This document shows, piece after piece, positions 43,041-51,085 of a stretch of DNA of 64,000 bases. The position numbers were made by a program, and so were the translations under genes. The stretch spans positions 1 through 64,000 of the forward strand of contig JBIKWB010000009.1 of the NCBI GenBank assembly GCA_044356555.1, read 5' to 3'. Source of the DNA: Tous-C4FEB sp044356555. Its GTDB lineage: Bacteria; Verrucomicrobiota; Verrucomicrobiia; Opitutales; Opitutaceae. Each line of letters starts with the position of its first letter. Positions within the stretch are counted from its first letter, which is position 1. The notes under the pieces are model-generated. The model saw nothing but the letters and a program-made list of their open reading frames with translations. It was not told where the DNA came from and ran no database searches.

Positions 43041-43958
43041 TTAAGTTGTTGGCGCGCGACCGCCGTCGGCCGCATCCGGGGTTGCCTGCTCCGCCGCCAC
43101 GTCCACCGGCGCAACCGCCATCGTTTCGCCCGCAATCACGAATTCCGGCGTGGACATCACCACGCCTTCCAGTGGCAGCTGCTCGTCCGCCAGACCCATG
43201 TCCGTATCCGTCGGGGTCGGCGCGGTGGTGGCTTTCTGCAACCACTCGTCGATTTGTCGCGAGCTGAGCACGTCCGACGCCGGCAACTCGTCCAACGACT
43301 TCATGCCGGCGAACTCCAAAAACTTGTCCGTGGTGCCATACTGCAACGGCCGTCCCGGCAAATCCGCCCGGCCCACGATGTAGATCAGGTCTCGCTCCAG
43401 CAGTTTGTTCACCCCCGCCTCCGCCGACACTCCGCGGATCATCTCAATCTCCGTCCGCGTCACGGGTTGACGGTAGGAAACCACCGCGAGCGTCTCGAGC
43501 GCCGACTGGCTCAGCTTCACCGGCGGCGGCTCTTGCCGCAAAATCCGCAGCCACCGCGCAAACCTCGGGTGCGTCATCAGTCGGTAGCCGCTCGATCCTT
43601 CGATGAGCAAAAGCCCTTCGTCCGACAACCGCAGCTCCGCCGCGATCAGATCCATCGCCTCGCGGATCTGGGTCGCGGTGATGAGCGACGGCACCTCTTG
43701 GTAAAGTTCATTGTACTCGGGGATCTCCGCGATGACTTCCACCGGCTCCTCGGCTGCGGGTGCTTCCGCCGGCGTCACCGCCGTCTCACCTTCTGCGACC
43801 ACGTCCACCGGCGACGCATAATCCGTCACCACTCCCGGCAACGGCAGCGTCATCTGCTCATGGAACCGCGTAAACACCGCTTGGATATCCTTGATCGCGA
43901 GCGGCTGGTTGGACGACAGCAACAGAGCCTTGAGAACTTTTTTTAGGTTAAACGCCAT
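43041..43958 (-). CDS. scpB: Segregation and condensation protein ScpB
   Basis: A 305-residue ScpB, the winged-helix partner of ScpA and SMC in the bacterial condensin complex. The first winged helix is interrupted by an acidic Ala/Pro/Glu-rich insertion (about residues 45-80) before YNELYQEVPSLITATQIREAMDLI. The second holds KLSQSALETLAVVSYRQPVTRTEIEMIRG and LLERDLIYIVGRADLPGRPLQYGTTDKFLEFAG. The C-terminal 60 residues are an acidic tail. ATG at 43958. scpA and smc are not in the window; pheA follows directly. Confidence 0.95.
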   Translation of the reverse strand: MAFNLKKVLKALLLSSNQPLAIKDIQAVFTRFHEQMTLPLPGVVTDYASPVDVVAEGETAVTPAEAPAAEEPVEVIAEIPEYNELYQEVPSLITATQIREAMDLIAAELRLSDEGLLLIEGSSGYRLMTHPRFARWLRILRQEPPPVKLSQSALETLAVVSYRQPVTRTEIEMIRGVSAEAGVNKLLERDLIYIVGRADLPGRPLQYGTTDKFLEFAGMKSLDELPASDVLSSRQIDEWLQKATTAPTPTDTDMGLADEQLPLEGVVMSTPEFVIAGETMAVAPVDVAAEQATPDAADGGRAPTT

Positions 43959-44159
43959 GCGAAGAAGATCGCCCCCAGTGAATGCCCCCGCGTTTCCCCT
44001 CCGCAATCACGAAAAGCGCCTCTCCATCGCATCAGACAAATTGCCCCGGTTCATCACCCCGCAAACACACTTGCCCGCCCCTCGGCCCCTTGGTTCGCTC
44101 CGCTTTCACGACTCCCGCAATCCCATCCCTTCTCCTTTATCTACCACCTTCTATCGCCC

Positions 44160-45875
44160 ATGAGCTCCCCCGCCAATCCTCGCACTCACTCCTCTGTTAT
44201 CGTCGACGGCCACGACCGCGCCCCCGCCCGCTCCATGCTGCGCGCCGTAGGCTTCACCGACGAAGACTTCAAGAAACCCCAGATCGCCGTCGCTTCGTCC
44301 GCGTCCAACATGACGCCCTGTAACGTCCATCTCGGCGAGCTAAGCGAGCACGCCCAAAAGGGCATCAACGCCGCCGGGGGCAAGGCCGTCTACTTCAATA
44401 CCATCACCGTCACCGACGGCATCAGCATGGGCACGCAGGGTATGCGCTACTCCCTCGTCTCCCGCGATGTCATCGCCGACTCCATCGAGACCGCCGTCGC
44501 CGCCGAGGGCTTCGACGGCCTCGTCGCCATCGGTGGCTGCGACAAAAACATGCCCGGTTGCATGATCGCCATCGCCCGCCTCAACCGCCCGGCCGTCTTC
44601 ATCTACGGCGGCACCATTCTTCCCGGCTTCCTCGCCTCCGACTGCGACAAACAAAAGCCCCTCGATATCGTCTCCGTCTTCGAGGCCGTCGGCAAACACG
44701 CCAAGGGCGAACTCGACGACGCCGGCCTCAAGGCCGTCGAGACCACCGCCATCCCCGGCCCCGGCTCCTGCGGCGGCATGTACACCGCCAACACCATGGC
44801 CTCCGCCATCGAGGCCCTCGGCATGAGCCTGCCCAACAGCAGCGCCCAACTCGCCGTCGGCAAAGAGAAGCGCGAGGACTGCGAGCGCGCCGGTGCCGCC
44901 GTCATGGCCATGCTCCAAAAGGGTATAAAGCCCCGCGATATTCTCACGCGCAAGGCCTTCGAGAATTGCATCACCGTCTGCACCGCGCTCGGCGGCTCGA
45001 CCAACCTCGTGCTCCACCTCCTCGCCATCGCCCATTCCGCTGAGGTCCCGCTCGTGATCGAGGATTTTAAGACCATCGGCGCCCGCGTCCCGCTCCTCGC
45101 CGACGTAAAACCTTTCGGCAAATACGGTATGGCCCACCTCATCCGCATTGGCGGCATTCGCCCGCTCATGAAGATGCTGCTCGACCGCGGCATGTTGCAC
45201 GGCGATTGCCTGACCGTCTCCGGCGAGACCCTCGCCGAGTCCCTCAAGAACGTCGCCCCCTACCCGTCCTACCCCGACCAGCAGGATGTGATTCGCCCCT
45301 TTGATCAGCCGATCAAAGCCGACACCCACCTCCGCATCCTTCACGGCAACCTCGCACCCGGCGGCGCCGTGGGCAAAATTACCGGGAAAGAAGGCCTCTA
45401 CTTCAAGGGCCCCGCCAAAGTCTACGAAGGCGAAGAAGACGCGCTCAAGGGCGTCCTCCGCGGCGATGTCGTCAAAGGCGATGTCGTTGTCATCCGCAAC
45501 GAAGGCCCCGTCGGCGGCCCCGGCATGAGAGAGATGCTCTCACCCACCAGCGCCATTGCCGGCCGCGGCCTCATTAAGGATGTCGCGCTCATCACCGACG
45601 GCCGCTTCTCCGGCGGCAGCCACGGCTTCGACGTCGGCCACATCACGCCCGAAGCCGCGAAGGGCGGCCCCATCGGCTTCGTGCAAAACGGCGATATCAT
45701 CGAAATCGACGCCGTCAAAAACACGCTGAGCCTCCTCATCCCCGAAGCCGACTACGCCGCCCGCTTGGCCGCCTACAAGCCGCTCCCGCCCAAAGAAACC
45801 CGCGGCGTGCTCGCCAAATACGCAAAACTCGTGAGCACCGCCTCCGAGGGCGCGGTGACGGACAAAAATCTATAA
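44160..45875 (+). CDS. ilvD: Dihydroxy-acid dehydratase
   Basis: A 571-residue IlvD that forms 2-keto acids for valine and isoleucine. Iron-sulfur ligands lie in GGCDKNMPGCMIA and GPGSCGGMYTANTM; other family marks are VASSASNMTPCNVHLGEL, GGSTNLVLHLLAIA, RILHGNLAPGGAV, GPVGGPGMREML and LITDGRFSGGSHG. ATG at 44160 after a 201-base gap in which I see no attenuator or other structure. Its 3' end overlaps the convergent trpF stop by six bases. With ilvNC and ilvE elsewhere in the window it covers most of branched-chain synthesis; ilvB is missing here. Confidence 0.97.
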   Translation: MSSPANPRTHSSVIVDGHDRAPARSMLRAVGFTDEDFKKPQIAVASSASNMTPCNVHLGELSEHAQKGINAAGGKAVYFNTITVTDGISMGTQGMRYSLVSRDVIADSIETAVAAEGFDGLVAIGGCDKNMPGCMIAIARLNRPAVFIYGGTILPGFLASDCDKQKPLDIVSVFEAVGKHAKGELDDAGLKAVETTAIPGPGSCGGMYTANTMASAIEALGMSLPNSSAQLAVGKEKREDCERAGAAVMAMLQKGIKPRDILTRKAFENCITVCTALGGSTNLVLHLLAIAHSAEVPLVIEDFKTIGARVPLLADVKPFGKYGMAHLIRIGGIRPLMKMLLDRGMLHGDCLTVSGETLAESLKNVAPYPSYPDQQDVIRPFDQPIKADTHLRILHGNLAPGGAVGKITGKEGLYFKGPAKVYEGEEDALKGVLRGDVVKGDVVVIRNEGPVGGPGMREMLSPTSAIAGRGLIKDVALITDGRFSGGSHGFDVGHITPEAAKGGPIGFVQNGDIIEIDAVKNTLSLLIPEADYAARLAAYKPLPPKETRGVLAKYAKLVSTASEGAVTDKNL

Positions 45876-46544
45876 GGGTGCACTCCCGGTCGCCGGGTTC
45901 ACCGCCCGCGCCAGGGCGGCCGCAAACACTTTCAACTTCTCGGGATCTTTCCGCCCCGGCGCAGCCTCGACTCCGCTGTTCACATCAACGAATCGAGAGC
46001 CCGTCGCGGCGATCGCGTCGCCGATGTTTTCGGCGTTGAGCCCGCCGGCTAGCACCCAGTTCACTTTTTTGAACTGCGTGCGGTGCCACGCAAACGTCTT
46101 CCAATCGCCCGTGTGGCCGGATCCGCCGAAGAGGTTCGGATGATAAGTATCGAGCAAAATGGTGTCGGCGAGCGGCACGAACGCCAAATCAAAGTCCTTG
46201 CCCGGAGGCACGCGCGGGGCGAGCCAGAGCATTTCCGGCGGAATCACATCGAGCCAAAGCGACGCCATGGAAAACGGCGTTTCGTTGGCAAAGTGCAGCT
46301 GCACGTGGTCAAAGCCCGCCGCCTTAATCGCCGTGAGTGCTTCGAGGGAGGGCTCGACTACCACAGCCACTTTCTTCCGCGGGGGCAGTCGGGGGGCCAT
46401 CGCCTCGAACTGGGCCAGGCTCACGTAGCGCGGCGATTTGGGGTGGAGAATAAAACCGAGATAATCCGCGCCCACGGCATCGGCCGCCTCGGCGTCCACG
46501 AGCGAGGTCAGCCCGCACACCTTAAATCGTATGCCGGCGATCAT
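45870..46544 (-). CDS. trpF: Phosphoribosylanthranilate isomerase
   Basis: A 224-residue TIM-barrel TrpF of tryptophan synthesis. The catalytic Cys is in FKVCGLTS and the catalytic Asp in LLDTYHP; other marks are GADYLGFILHPKSPRYV, FDHVQLHF, WVLAGGLNAENI and FVDVNSGVE (phosphate-binding loop). It is the last gene of the hemC-hemD-DegT-trpF run, three bases after the aminotransferase stop, and not with other trp genes. Somewhat diverged, but all key residues are present. Confidence 0.94.
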   Translation of the reverse strand: MIAGIRFKVCGLTSLVDAEAADAVGADYLGFILHPKSPRYVSLAQFEAMAPRLPPRKKVAVVVEPSLEALTAIKAAGFDHVQLHFANETPFSMASLWLDVIPPEMLWLAPRVPPGKDFDLAFVPLADTILLDTYHPNLFGGSGHTGDWKTFAWHRTQFKKVNWVLAGGLNAENIGDAIAATGSRFVDVNSGVEAAPGRKDPEKLKVFAAALARAVNPATGSAPL

Positions 46545-46547
46545 CGG

Positions 46548-47642
46548 TCAAAATGAGTTCACCGAGGCAATCACGTGATCGACCTGCGCATCGGTCAGCT
46601 CGGGAAAAATCGGCAGACTCACACACGTGTTCGCCGTGAGTTCGGAAACCGGAAACGATCCGACCCCATAGCCGAGACCGGCGTAGCATTTTTGCAGGTG
46701 CAACGGCACGGGATAAATCAGATCGGTGCCGACCTCCGCCCGCGTCAGGTGCTCGCGCAGCATGTCACGCCGCGGATGACGCAGCGTGAACTGATGAAAG
46801 ACGGACCGACCGTAAGCCGGTTGCTCCGGGAGCTGCACCTCCGCCAGCGTGATCCCGGCGAGGTAACGCGCGGCGATCGCCTGGCGGCGCGCCGTCCACC
46901 CGGCGAGGTAGGGCAGCTTCACGTTGAGCAGCGCTCCTTGGAAACCATCCATCCGAAAATTCCCGCCCACGATGTCGTGGTAGTAGCGCCGGTCGGATCC
47001 ATGCACGCGGATGTGCCGGGCCTTGATGTGCACCCCCTCGTCCTTCGCGACAAACGCCCCGCCCTCGCCACAGCCGCCGAGATTCTTCGTCGGGTAAAAA
47101 CTGAACGTGCCCACGTCGCCCATCAGACCGACCGGCTTGCCCTTGTAGCTCGCACCGATCGCTTGGGCGCAGTCCTCGATCACGTAAAGCCCGTGCTTGC
47201 GGGCAATGGCGATCAATTCATCCATCCGCGCCGGCTGCCCAAAGAGGTGGACGACGATGATCCCCTTCGTCCGCGGAGTGATCGCGGCCTCGACCTTCTC
47301 CGGGTCGAGGTTGTAGGTGCCCGGCTCGATGTCGGCGAAGACCGGGGTTGCGCCGACGTAGTTGATGCCCCAGGCGGACGAAATAAACGTGAACGGCGCG
47401 GTGATGACTTCATCACCGGGACCAAACCCCGCGATCATGCACGCGACGTGAAGGGGCGACGTGCCGCTGTTCATCGCGAGCACGCGCGGATACCCGAGCG
47501 TCTGCGCAAAGTTTGCCTCGAATTCCTCCACGTCCTTACCGAGGCAGAAACGCGTCGCGTCGTAGGTCGCAGTGAGCGCGGCAAGCGCGGGCTCGCGCAG
47601 GGCGCGGTGTTGGAGGCTCAGATCGAGGAACGGAACTTTCAT
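46548..47642 (-). CDS. DegT/DnrJ/EryC1/StrS family aminotransferase
   Basis: A 364-residue PLP enzyme of the sugar aminotransferase group. Marks: VPFLDLSLQHRALREP at the start, LAMNSGTSPLHVACMIAGFG, GDEVITAPFTFISSAWG, VIEDCAQAIGASYKGKPVG, the PLP lysine in SFYPTKNLGGCGEGGAF, and RMDGFQGALLNVKL. Such enzymes aminate keto-sugar nucleotides for LPS, capsule or antibiotics. No sugar dehydratase gene is nearby. It overlaps hemD by four bases, so it is translated from the heme operon mRNA. Confidence 0.94.
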   Translation of the reverse strand: MKVPFLDLSLQHRALREPALAALTATYDATRFCLGKDVEEFEANFAQTLGYPRVLAMNSGTSPLHVACMIAGFGPGDEVITAPFTFISSAWGINYVGATPVFADIEPGTYNLDPEKVEAAITPRTKGIIVVHLFGQPARMDELIAIARKHGLYVIEDCAQAIGASYKGKPVGLMGDVGTFSFYPTKNLGGCGEGGAFVAKDEGVHIKARHIRVHGSDRRYYHDIVGGNFRMDGFQGALLNVKLPYLAGWTARRQAIAARYLAGITLAEVQLPEQPAYGRSVFHQFTLRHPRRDMLREHLTRAEVGTDLIYPVPLHLQKCYAGLGYGVGSFPVSELTANTCVSLPIFPELTDAQVDHVIASVNSF

Positions 47643-48427
47643 TTGCCGAGTTTTTTAACCAGTGACTCAACCAAGCTGTCGAGACTGGGCGTCTTGGCGC
47701 TGAAACCGACCGGAACTCCCAGCTCCTTCATCGTCGCTCCGGTTTGCGGTCCGATGCTGCCGGTCAGAGGCGAAATTGCATCTTTGCCGAGTTTGAGCGC
47801 GGCCGCCTGGTCGACGAATGACTGCACGGCCGACGAACTCGCAAAAAGAATCGCATCGGCCCCGCGCGCCCGAAAATCGGCGGCGGCGGGCGAGCCGCTG
47901 AGATCGGTCTGCTCGGTTTTGTAAACCTGGAGCGTGTCCACGATCGCGCGGGCTGCGGTGAGTTTATCGACGAGATCGTCCCGGCTGAGCGAGCCGGCAA
48001 CGACGAGAATTTTGGCGTGATCGAGACTGCCCGTTTCGATCAAAGCCTCCGCGAGCGCCTCGGCCGTAGCGATCTTGGGCTGACACTCGATCTTAAGGTG
48101 AAAGGCCCGGATCGCCTCGGCTGTCGCCTCGCCGATGCAAGCGAAGCGAATCAGGCCGAGGGAACGGATGTCGTCGAAGATCCGGCGGATCTCTTCGAAA
48201 AAATAGCGGACGCCATTGGGACTCGTGAAGACGAGCCAATCATAGCTACCGAACTCGAGGAAAACATCGGCGAGCGCGTCGTTGGAAACCTCCTTGGTGA
48301 TGGAGATAAGCGGCAACTCGATCACCTCGGCGCCGAGCGCGGTGAGTTTGACGGCCAGTTCTGGCGCTTGATCGCGGGCACGCGTCACCGCGATGCGGCG
48401 ACCATTGAGGGGAAGAACACTGCTCAT
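47639..48427 (-). CDS. hemD: Uroporphyrinogen-III synthase
   Basis: A 262-residue HemD that cyclises hydroxymethylbilane in tetrapyrrole synthesis. The sequence is variable, as usual for the family, but shows RRIAVTRARDQAPELAVKL at the start, VIELPLISI, YDWLVFTSPNGVRYFFEEI, FACIGEATAEAIRAF and ADAILFASSSAVQSFVDQ in the second domain, ending with SIGPQTGATMKELG. It overlaps hemC by four bases upstream and the aminotransferase by four bases downstream. Confidence 0.93.
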   Translation of the reverse strand: MSSVLPLNGRRIAVTRARDQAPELAVKLTALGAEVIELPLISITKEVSNDALADVFLEFGSYDWLVFTSPNGVRYFFEEIRRIFDDIRSLGLIRFACIGEATAEAIRAFHLKIECQPKIATAEALAEALIETGSLDHAKILVVAGSLSRDDLVDKLTAARAIVDTLQVYKTEQTDLSGSPAAADFRARGADAILFASSSAVQSFVDQAAALKLGKDAISPLTGSIGPQTGATMKELGVPVGFSAKTPSLDSLVESLVKKLGK

Positions 48428-49281
48428 AAAATTAAACCCAATTGTGTGAGCACCCGGGCGGCGGTGGCCGCGGGCGCGTTGAGGTCGTCGGACGAAAGCG
48501 GCAGGCTGCGCCCGCCGATGTTTTCGTGAAAAAAATAGAGCGCGTCAGCCGTCGCATGAACGCCGAGCGCCGTTTGGCAGCCGCCGCCAAGGGCCGACTG
48601 GAAGGCCCGTTCCAAATTCACGGCGCGGGCGGTCGGTGCGTCGAAAATCGTGGCATACTTGGCTGCATCGGCCACGCGGCACTGGACGGCGATCGCCCCC
48701 TGCCCTACCGCGGGCACCATCTGCGTGTACTCCAGCGTCACAAAGGTGAGCCCGGGCCACGTCCCGAGTCCCAAACGGGCCAGCCCGGCGGCAGCGAGCA
48801 CCGTAGCGTCAGCCAGCCCATCGTCCGAGATCTTGCGCAGGCGTGTATCAACGTTGCCGCGGATGCCGGTGAACTGAGCCGCGGGATACAACCGCGCGAG
48901 TTGGCCGCGGCGACGCGGACTGCCCGTGGCGACGGTCACCGGCTCTGTGATGCCCTGCCGCAGAATCAAAATATCCCGCGCATCGGCGCGCGGCAGGTAG
49001 CCGACGACCGTGAGGCCGGCCGGCATGGCGCCGGGAAGGTCCTTCGCGCTATGGACGGCGAAGTCGGCCTCACCGCGCAGGAGCGCCGCCTCGAGTTCGC
49101 CGGTGAAGAGGCCTTTGCCACCGCGCTGTTCGAGGGACCAATCGGCCTGCCGGTCGCCGGTGGTGACCAGCTTCAACAGCTCCGTTTCGCAACCCAGCCT
49201 GGCCCGCAGGTGCGCAGCGACAGCCGCGGCTTGGACCAGGGCGAGCGGGCTTTGGCGAGTGGCGAGGACCGGTTTGAACAC
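48424..49281 (-). CDS. hemC: Hydroxymethylbilane synthase (porphobilinogen deaminase)
   Basis: A 285-residue HemC that polymerises four porphobilinogens into hydroxymethylbilane. The start VLATRQSPLALVQAAAV, the VHSAKDLPGAMPAGL motif with the catalytic Asp, PRRRGQLARLYP, IRGNVDTRLRKI, VGQGAIAVQCR and the cofactor-binding Cys in ALGGGCQTALGVHA are all present. It starts with GTG at 49281, directly next to the T-run of the ilvC terminator, leaving no room for a usual ribosome site. It leads the coupled hemC-hemD-DegT-trpF operon. Confidence 0.96.
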   Translation of the reverse strand: MFKPVLATRQSPLALVQAAAVAAHLRARLGCETELLKLVTTGDRQADWSLEQRGGKGLFTGELEAALLRGEADFAVHSAKDLPGAMPAGLTVVGYLPRADARDILILRQGITEPVTVATGSPRRRGQLARLYPAAQFTGIRGNVDTRLRKISDDGLADATVLAAAGLARLGLGTWPGLTFVTLEYTQMVPAVGQGAIAVQCRVADAAKYATIFDAPTARAVNLERAFQSALGGGCQTALGVHATADALYFFHENIGGRSLPLSSDDLNAPAATAARVLTQLGLIL

Positions 49282-49315
49282 AGAAAAGAAAAGGGCGCAG
49301 ACAGTGTCTGCGCCC
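49282..49315 (-). terminator. Intrinsic terminator after ilvC, abutting the hemC start
   Basis: On the minus strand GGGCGCAGA-CACTG-TCTGCGCCC forms a 9-bp stem followed by TTTTCTTTTCT, 33 bases after the ilvC stop. The T-run ends at the hemC GTG (49281), so this is both the ilvNC terminator and the immediate leader of hemC. Confidence 0.85.
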
Positions 49316-49348
49316 GGAAGGTTTTGGCAACGGTGAGGTGCGCCCCGC

Positions 49349-50374
49349 TCAATAGCTGGCCTGAACGCCCTTAAGATTCTTCTTGGCCATCCACGGCATC
49401 ATGCTGCGGAGGTAGGCACCGGTCTTCTCGATTTGGTGCTTCTCGCCGGCCTTGAGGAGGGCGTTGTAGTTCTTGAGACCGCCCTTGTGCTCCTTGACCC
49501 ACTCTTTGGTGAACTGGCCGGATTGGATCTCCTTAAGGATCTTCTTCATCACGACCTTGGTCTGCTTGTTGATCACGCGCGGGCCGCGGGTGATGTCACC
49601 GAACTTGGCGGTTTCCGAGATCGAGAAACGCATGCCGGCGATGCCGGATTCATACATTAGATCACAGATAAGCTTCAGCTCATGGAGACACTCGAAGTAA
49701 GCCATCTCGGGTTGGTAACCGGCCTCAACGAGGGTCTCGAAGCCGGCCTGGACGAGAGCGCTGGCGCCGCCGCAGAGCACGGCCTGTTCGCCGAAGAGAT
49801 CGGTCTCGGTCTCCTCCTTGAAGGAAGTCTGCAGCACGCCCGCCCGGGTCGAGCCGATGCCCTTGGCCCAAGCGAGGGCGTTTTTCTTAGCGGACTTGGA
49901 TTTGTCCTGCGCGACGGCGACGAGCGCCGGCATGCCTTTGCCCTCGGCGTAAAGACGACGGACCATGTGGCCCGGGCCCTTTGGTGCGACCATGATGCAA
50001 TCGACGTCTTTCGGGAGTTTGATCAGGCCGAAGTGAATCGCGAGGCCGTGGCTAAAAAGGAGGGTCTTGCCCTTGGTGAGATTGGGCAAAATGGAGCTGG
50101 CGTAGACGTCGGCCTGCTTCATGTCGGGCAAACCGACCATGATGATGTCGGCCCGGCGAACGGCTTCACCGGTCTCGACGACCTCGAAGCCGTGCGACTC
50201 GGCGACCGCCTTGGATTTCGAGCCTTCATAAAGGCCGATAATGACCTTGCAGCCGCTGTCCTTCAGGTTGAGCGCATGGGCGTGGCCCTGCGATCCGTAG
50301 CCGAGGACGGCGAGCGTTTTGTTTTTAAACACGCCGAGATCGGCGTCTTTGTCGGTGTAGACTTTGGCGGGCAT
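49349..50374 (-). CDS. ilvC: Ketol-acid reductoisomerase (NADP+)
   Basis: A 341-residue class I IlvC. It rearranges and reduces acetolactate and acetohydroxybutyrate in valine and isoleucine synthesis. The Rossmann loop reads LAVLGYGSQGHAHALNLKDSG; metal and substrate residues occur in MVAPKGPGHMVRRLY, ETETDLFGEQAVLCGG, AGYQPEMAYFECLHELKLI and SISETAKFGDITRGPRV. ATG at 50374, 54 bases after ilvN. A strong terminator follows. Confidence 0.98.
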   Translation of the reverse strand: MPAKVYTDKDADLGVFKNKTLAVLGYGSQGHAHALNLKDSGCKVIIGLYEGSKSKAVAESHGFEVVETGEAVRRADIIMVGLPDMKQADVYASSILPNLTKGKTLLFSHGLAIHFGLIKLPKDVDCIMVAPKGPGHMVRRLYAEGKGMPALVAVAQDKSKSAKKNALAWAKGIGSTRAGVLQTSFKEETETDLFGEQAVLCGGASALVQAGFETLVEAGYQPEMAYFECLHELKLICDLMYESGIAGMRFSISETAKFGDITRGPRVINKQTKVVMKKILKEIQSGQFTKEWVKEHKGGLKNYNALLKAGEKHQIEKTGAYLRSMMPWMAKKNLKGVQASY

Positions 50375-50428
50375 GATGGAAATTGGGTTGGAGTTTTTGG
50401 GTTTCGGGTTGCGAGAAAGAAGCGGAGA

Positions 50429-50899
50429 TTAGCGCCGGAGGGCGAGTTGGCCGGTGCGGGCGAGCTCGATGATACCGAACGGCTCCAGCAAACCGAGGAA
50501 GGCGTTGATCTTCGCCTCATCCCCGGTGACCTCGATAATGAGCGAGTCCACGGAGAGGTTGACGATCTTGGCGCGGAAGACGCCGGCGATCTGGAGCAAC
50601 TCGGCGCGGCTGCGCGAGTCGGCCCGAACCTTGATCAAGACCAACTCACGGGCGACCGCTTGACCGTCGCTGAAATCGGAAACTTCGACGACGTTGACCA
50701 GCTTCCGGAGCTGTTTGGTGCAAAGCCCGAGGGCGGCTTCATCACCTTTGAGCACGATGGTGATGCGCGAAAGCGACGCATCGTGCGTGGGCGCGACGTT
50801 GAGGGAATCGATGTTGAAGCCGCGACCGGAAATCATACCGGTGACGCGCGCCAAAACGCCAAATGTGTTCTCAACGAGGACCGAAATCGTGTGTCGCAT
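50429..50899 (-). CDS. ilvN: Acetolactate synthase small (regulatory) subunit
   Basis: A 156-residue IlvN/IlvH-type subunit. The N-terminal ACT domain (HTISVLVENTFGVLARVTGMIS, GFNIDSLNVAPT) binds valine for feedback control, and the second half (VHLS-type region ELVLIKVRADSRSRAELLQI, LIIEVTGDEAKINAFLGLLEPFGI) contacts the catalytic subunit. ilvB, the catalytic subunit, is not adjacent. tRNA-Val lies 23 bases upstream on the same strand, and ilvC follows after 54 bases. Confidence 0.96.
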   Translation of the reverse strand: MRHTISVLVENTFGVLARVTGMISGRGFNIDSLNVAPTHDASLSRITIVLKGDEAALGLCTKQLRKLVNVVEVSDFSDGQAVARELVLIKVRADSRSRAELLQIAGVFRAKIVNLSVDSLIIEVTGDEAKINAFLGLLEPFGIIELARTGQLALRR

Positions 50900-50922
50900 G
50901 AAATTTAGGAGAAAAGGTGAAA

Positions 50923-50999
50923 TGGTGGACGCTGAGGGACTCGAACCCCCGACCCTCTCGGTGTAAGCGAGATGCTCTAACCAACTGAGCTAAGCGTCC
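50923..50999 (-). tRNA. tRNA-Val (anticodon TAC)
   Basis: On the minus strand the acceptor stem pairs GGACGCT with AGCGTCC. The D arm AGCTCAGTTGGTTAGAGC follows, then an anticodon stem CTCG(C)/CGAG with loop CTTACAC (anticodon TAC), then a T arm with GGTTCGAGTCC. Discriminator A and CCA are encoded. It lies 23 bases upstream of ilvN in the same orientation and 86 bases after asd. Confidence 0.97.
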
Positions 51000-51085
51000 G
51001 AACCGAGGGGAGAGGAAAACGTGCGGGCGGTGGCGATGACAAGGAATTATTCGGGCGCGGCGCCGACCGCCGATACAACGAAAAA

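Noticed and set aside
43959..44159. The 201-base region before ilvD searched for an attenuator or riboswitch
   Set aside because: No leader peptide rich in Leu/Val/Ile, no strong stem and no T-run seen.
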